Below, in pieces: positions 7,200 through 7,390 of a DNA stretch of 7,390 nucleotides. The stretch is taken from assembly GCA_025456385.1 (NCBI GenBank), contig JALOKS010000123.1, forward strand, positions 1-7,390. Reading direction: 5' to 3'. A program made the position numbers and the translations under genes. Positions within the stretch are counted from its first letter, which is position 1; each line of letters starts with the position of its first letter. The stretch comes from Thermoanaerobaculales bacterium (lineage in GTDB: Bacteria; Acidobacteriota; Thermoanaerobaculia; Thermoanaerobaculales; Sulfomarinibacteraceae). The notes under the pieces were generated by a model that saw only the letters and a list, made by a program, of their open reading frames with translations, made no database searches and was not told where the DNA came from.

Positions 7200-7390
7200 G
7201 TGTCCGAGGAGCGTACCGCGCCCGCCAGCGAGCTCGCGGACAGCACGGCCGGTCGGCGCCGGGCCGGAGACGGAGCCCCGCCGCCGAGCCGGATCCAGGG
7301 ACCGACGCTGCTCCGCCCCGCGGCCACCGCGCCGGTCGCGGTCTGGCTCGGGCCGGCGCCGTACCTTGCCGCCGTCGTGCTCGCCGTCGC
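7200..7390 (+). CDS. N-terminus of an unrecognised divergent, possibly membrane, protein
   Basis: GTG 7200 opens 63 uninterrupted codons to the window edge. A purine-rich stretch, GGAAGG with GTGAGAG nearer the codon, lies upstream as a possible ribosome site. The first 45 residues are polar and rich in Arg, Ala and Pro (SEERTAPASELAD, then GRRRAGDGAPPPS), and from about residue 45 the chain turns hydrophobic (APVAVWLGPAPYLAAVVLAV), as expected of a first membrane span. High GC keeps many frames open here, so coding is not certain. No family can be named from so short a piece. Confidence 0.45.
   Translation, partial: MSEERTAPASELADSTAGRRRAGDGAPPPSRIQGPTLLRPAATAPVAVWLGPAPYLAAVVLAV

Overview
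This window is from a GC-rich bacterium and holds the front part of a dissimilatory sulfite reductase (dsr) operon with its own regulator. Nearly everything is on the minus strand, so the biological order runs from high to low coordinates: a PAS/AAA+ sigma-54 activator (7080-5719), a putative regulatory gap, a YeiH-type sulfate-exporter-family membrane protein (5465-3810), dsrA (3738-2542), dsrB (2527-1451), a DsrD-like winged-helix protein (1441-1208), a four-helix ferritin-like protein (1137-691), and the first 217 residues of a GltD-like iron-sulfur/FAD oxidoreductase matching DsrL (653 to the window edge). A short plus-strand reading frame starting at 7200 probably begins a divergent gene.

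The regulatory logic can be read from the sequence. On the minus strand at 5527-5511 there is a near-perfect sigma-54 (-24/-12) promoter, CTGGCAC-N5-TTGCA, just downstream of a gene for a sigma-54-dependent activator and just upstream of the transporter gene. An 18-bp palindrome (CGTTAC-N6-GTAACG) lies about 128 bp before the predicted transcript start, where activator binding sites usually lie. The promoter position also implies that the transporter starts at a TTG codon at 5465 rather than further upstream. A 12-bp perfect GC hairpin separates dsrD from the two distal genes and could set different expression of the two halves.

Functionally, DsrAB interconverts sulfite and reduced sulfur, DsrD is an activator of DsrAB in sulfite/sulfate reducers, and a DsrL-type protein would couple NAD(P)H to the reductase. 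The YeiH-like protein could move a sulfur oxyanion. DsrD together with DsrL is an unusual pairing, reported mainly from uncultured lineages such as some Acidobacteriota and Rokubacteria and from Desulfurella-like organisms. It leaves open whether the pathway runs reductively, oxidatively or both ways. The organism is therefore probably a non-classical sulfur-cycling bacterium with high genomic GC. The phylum cannot be fixed from the sequence alone.
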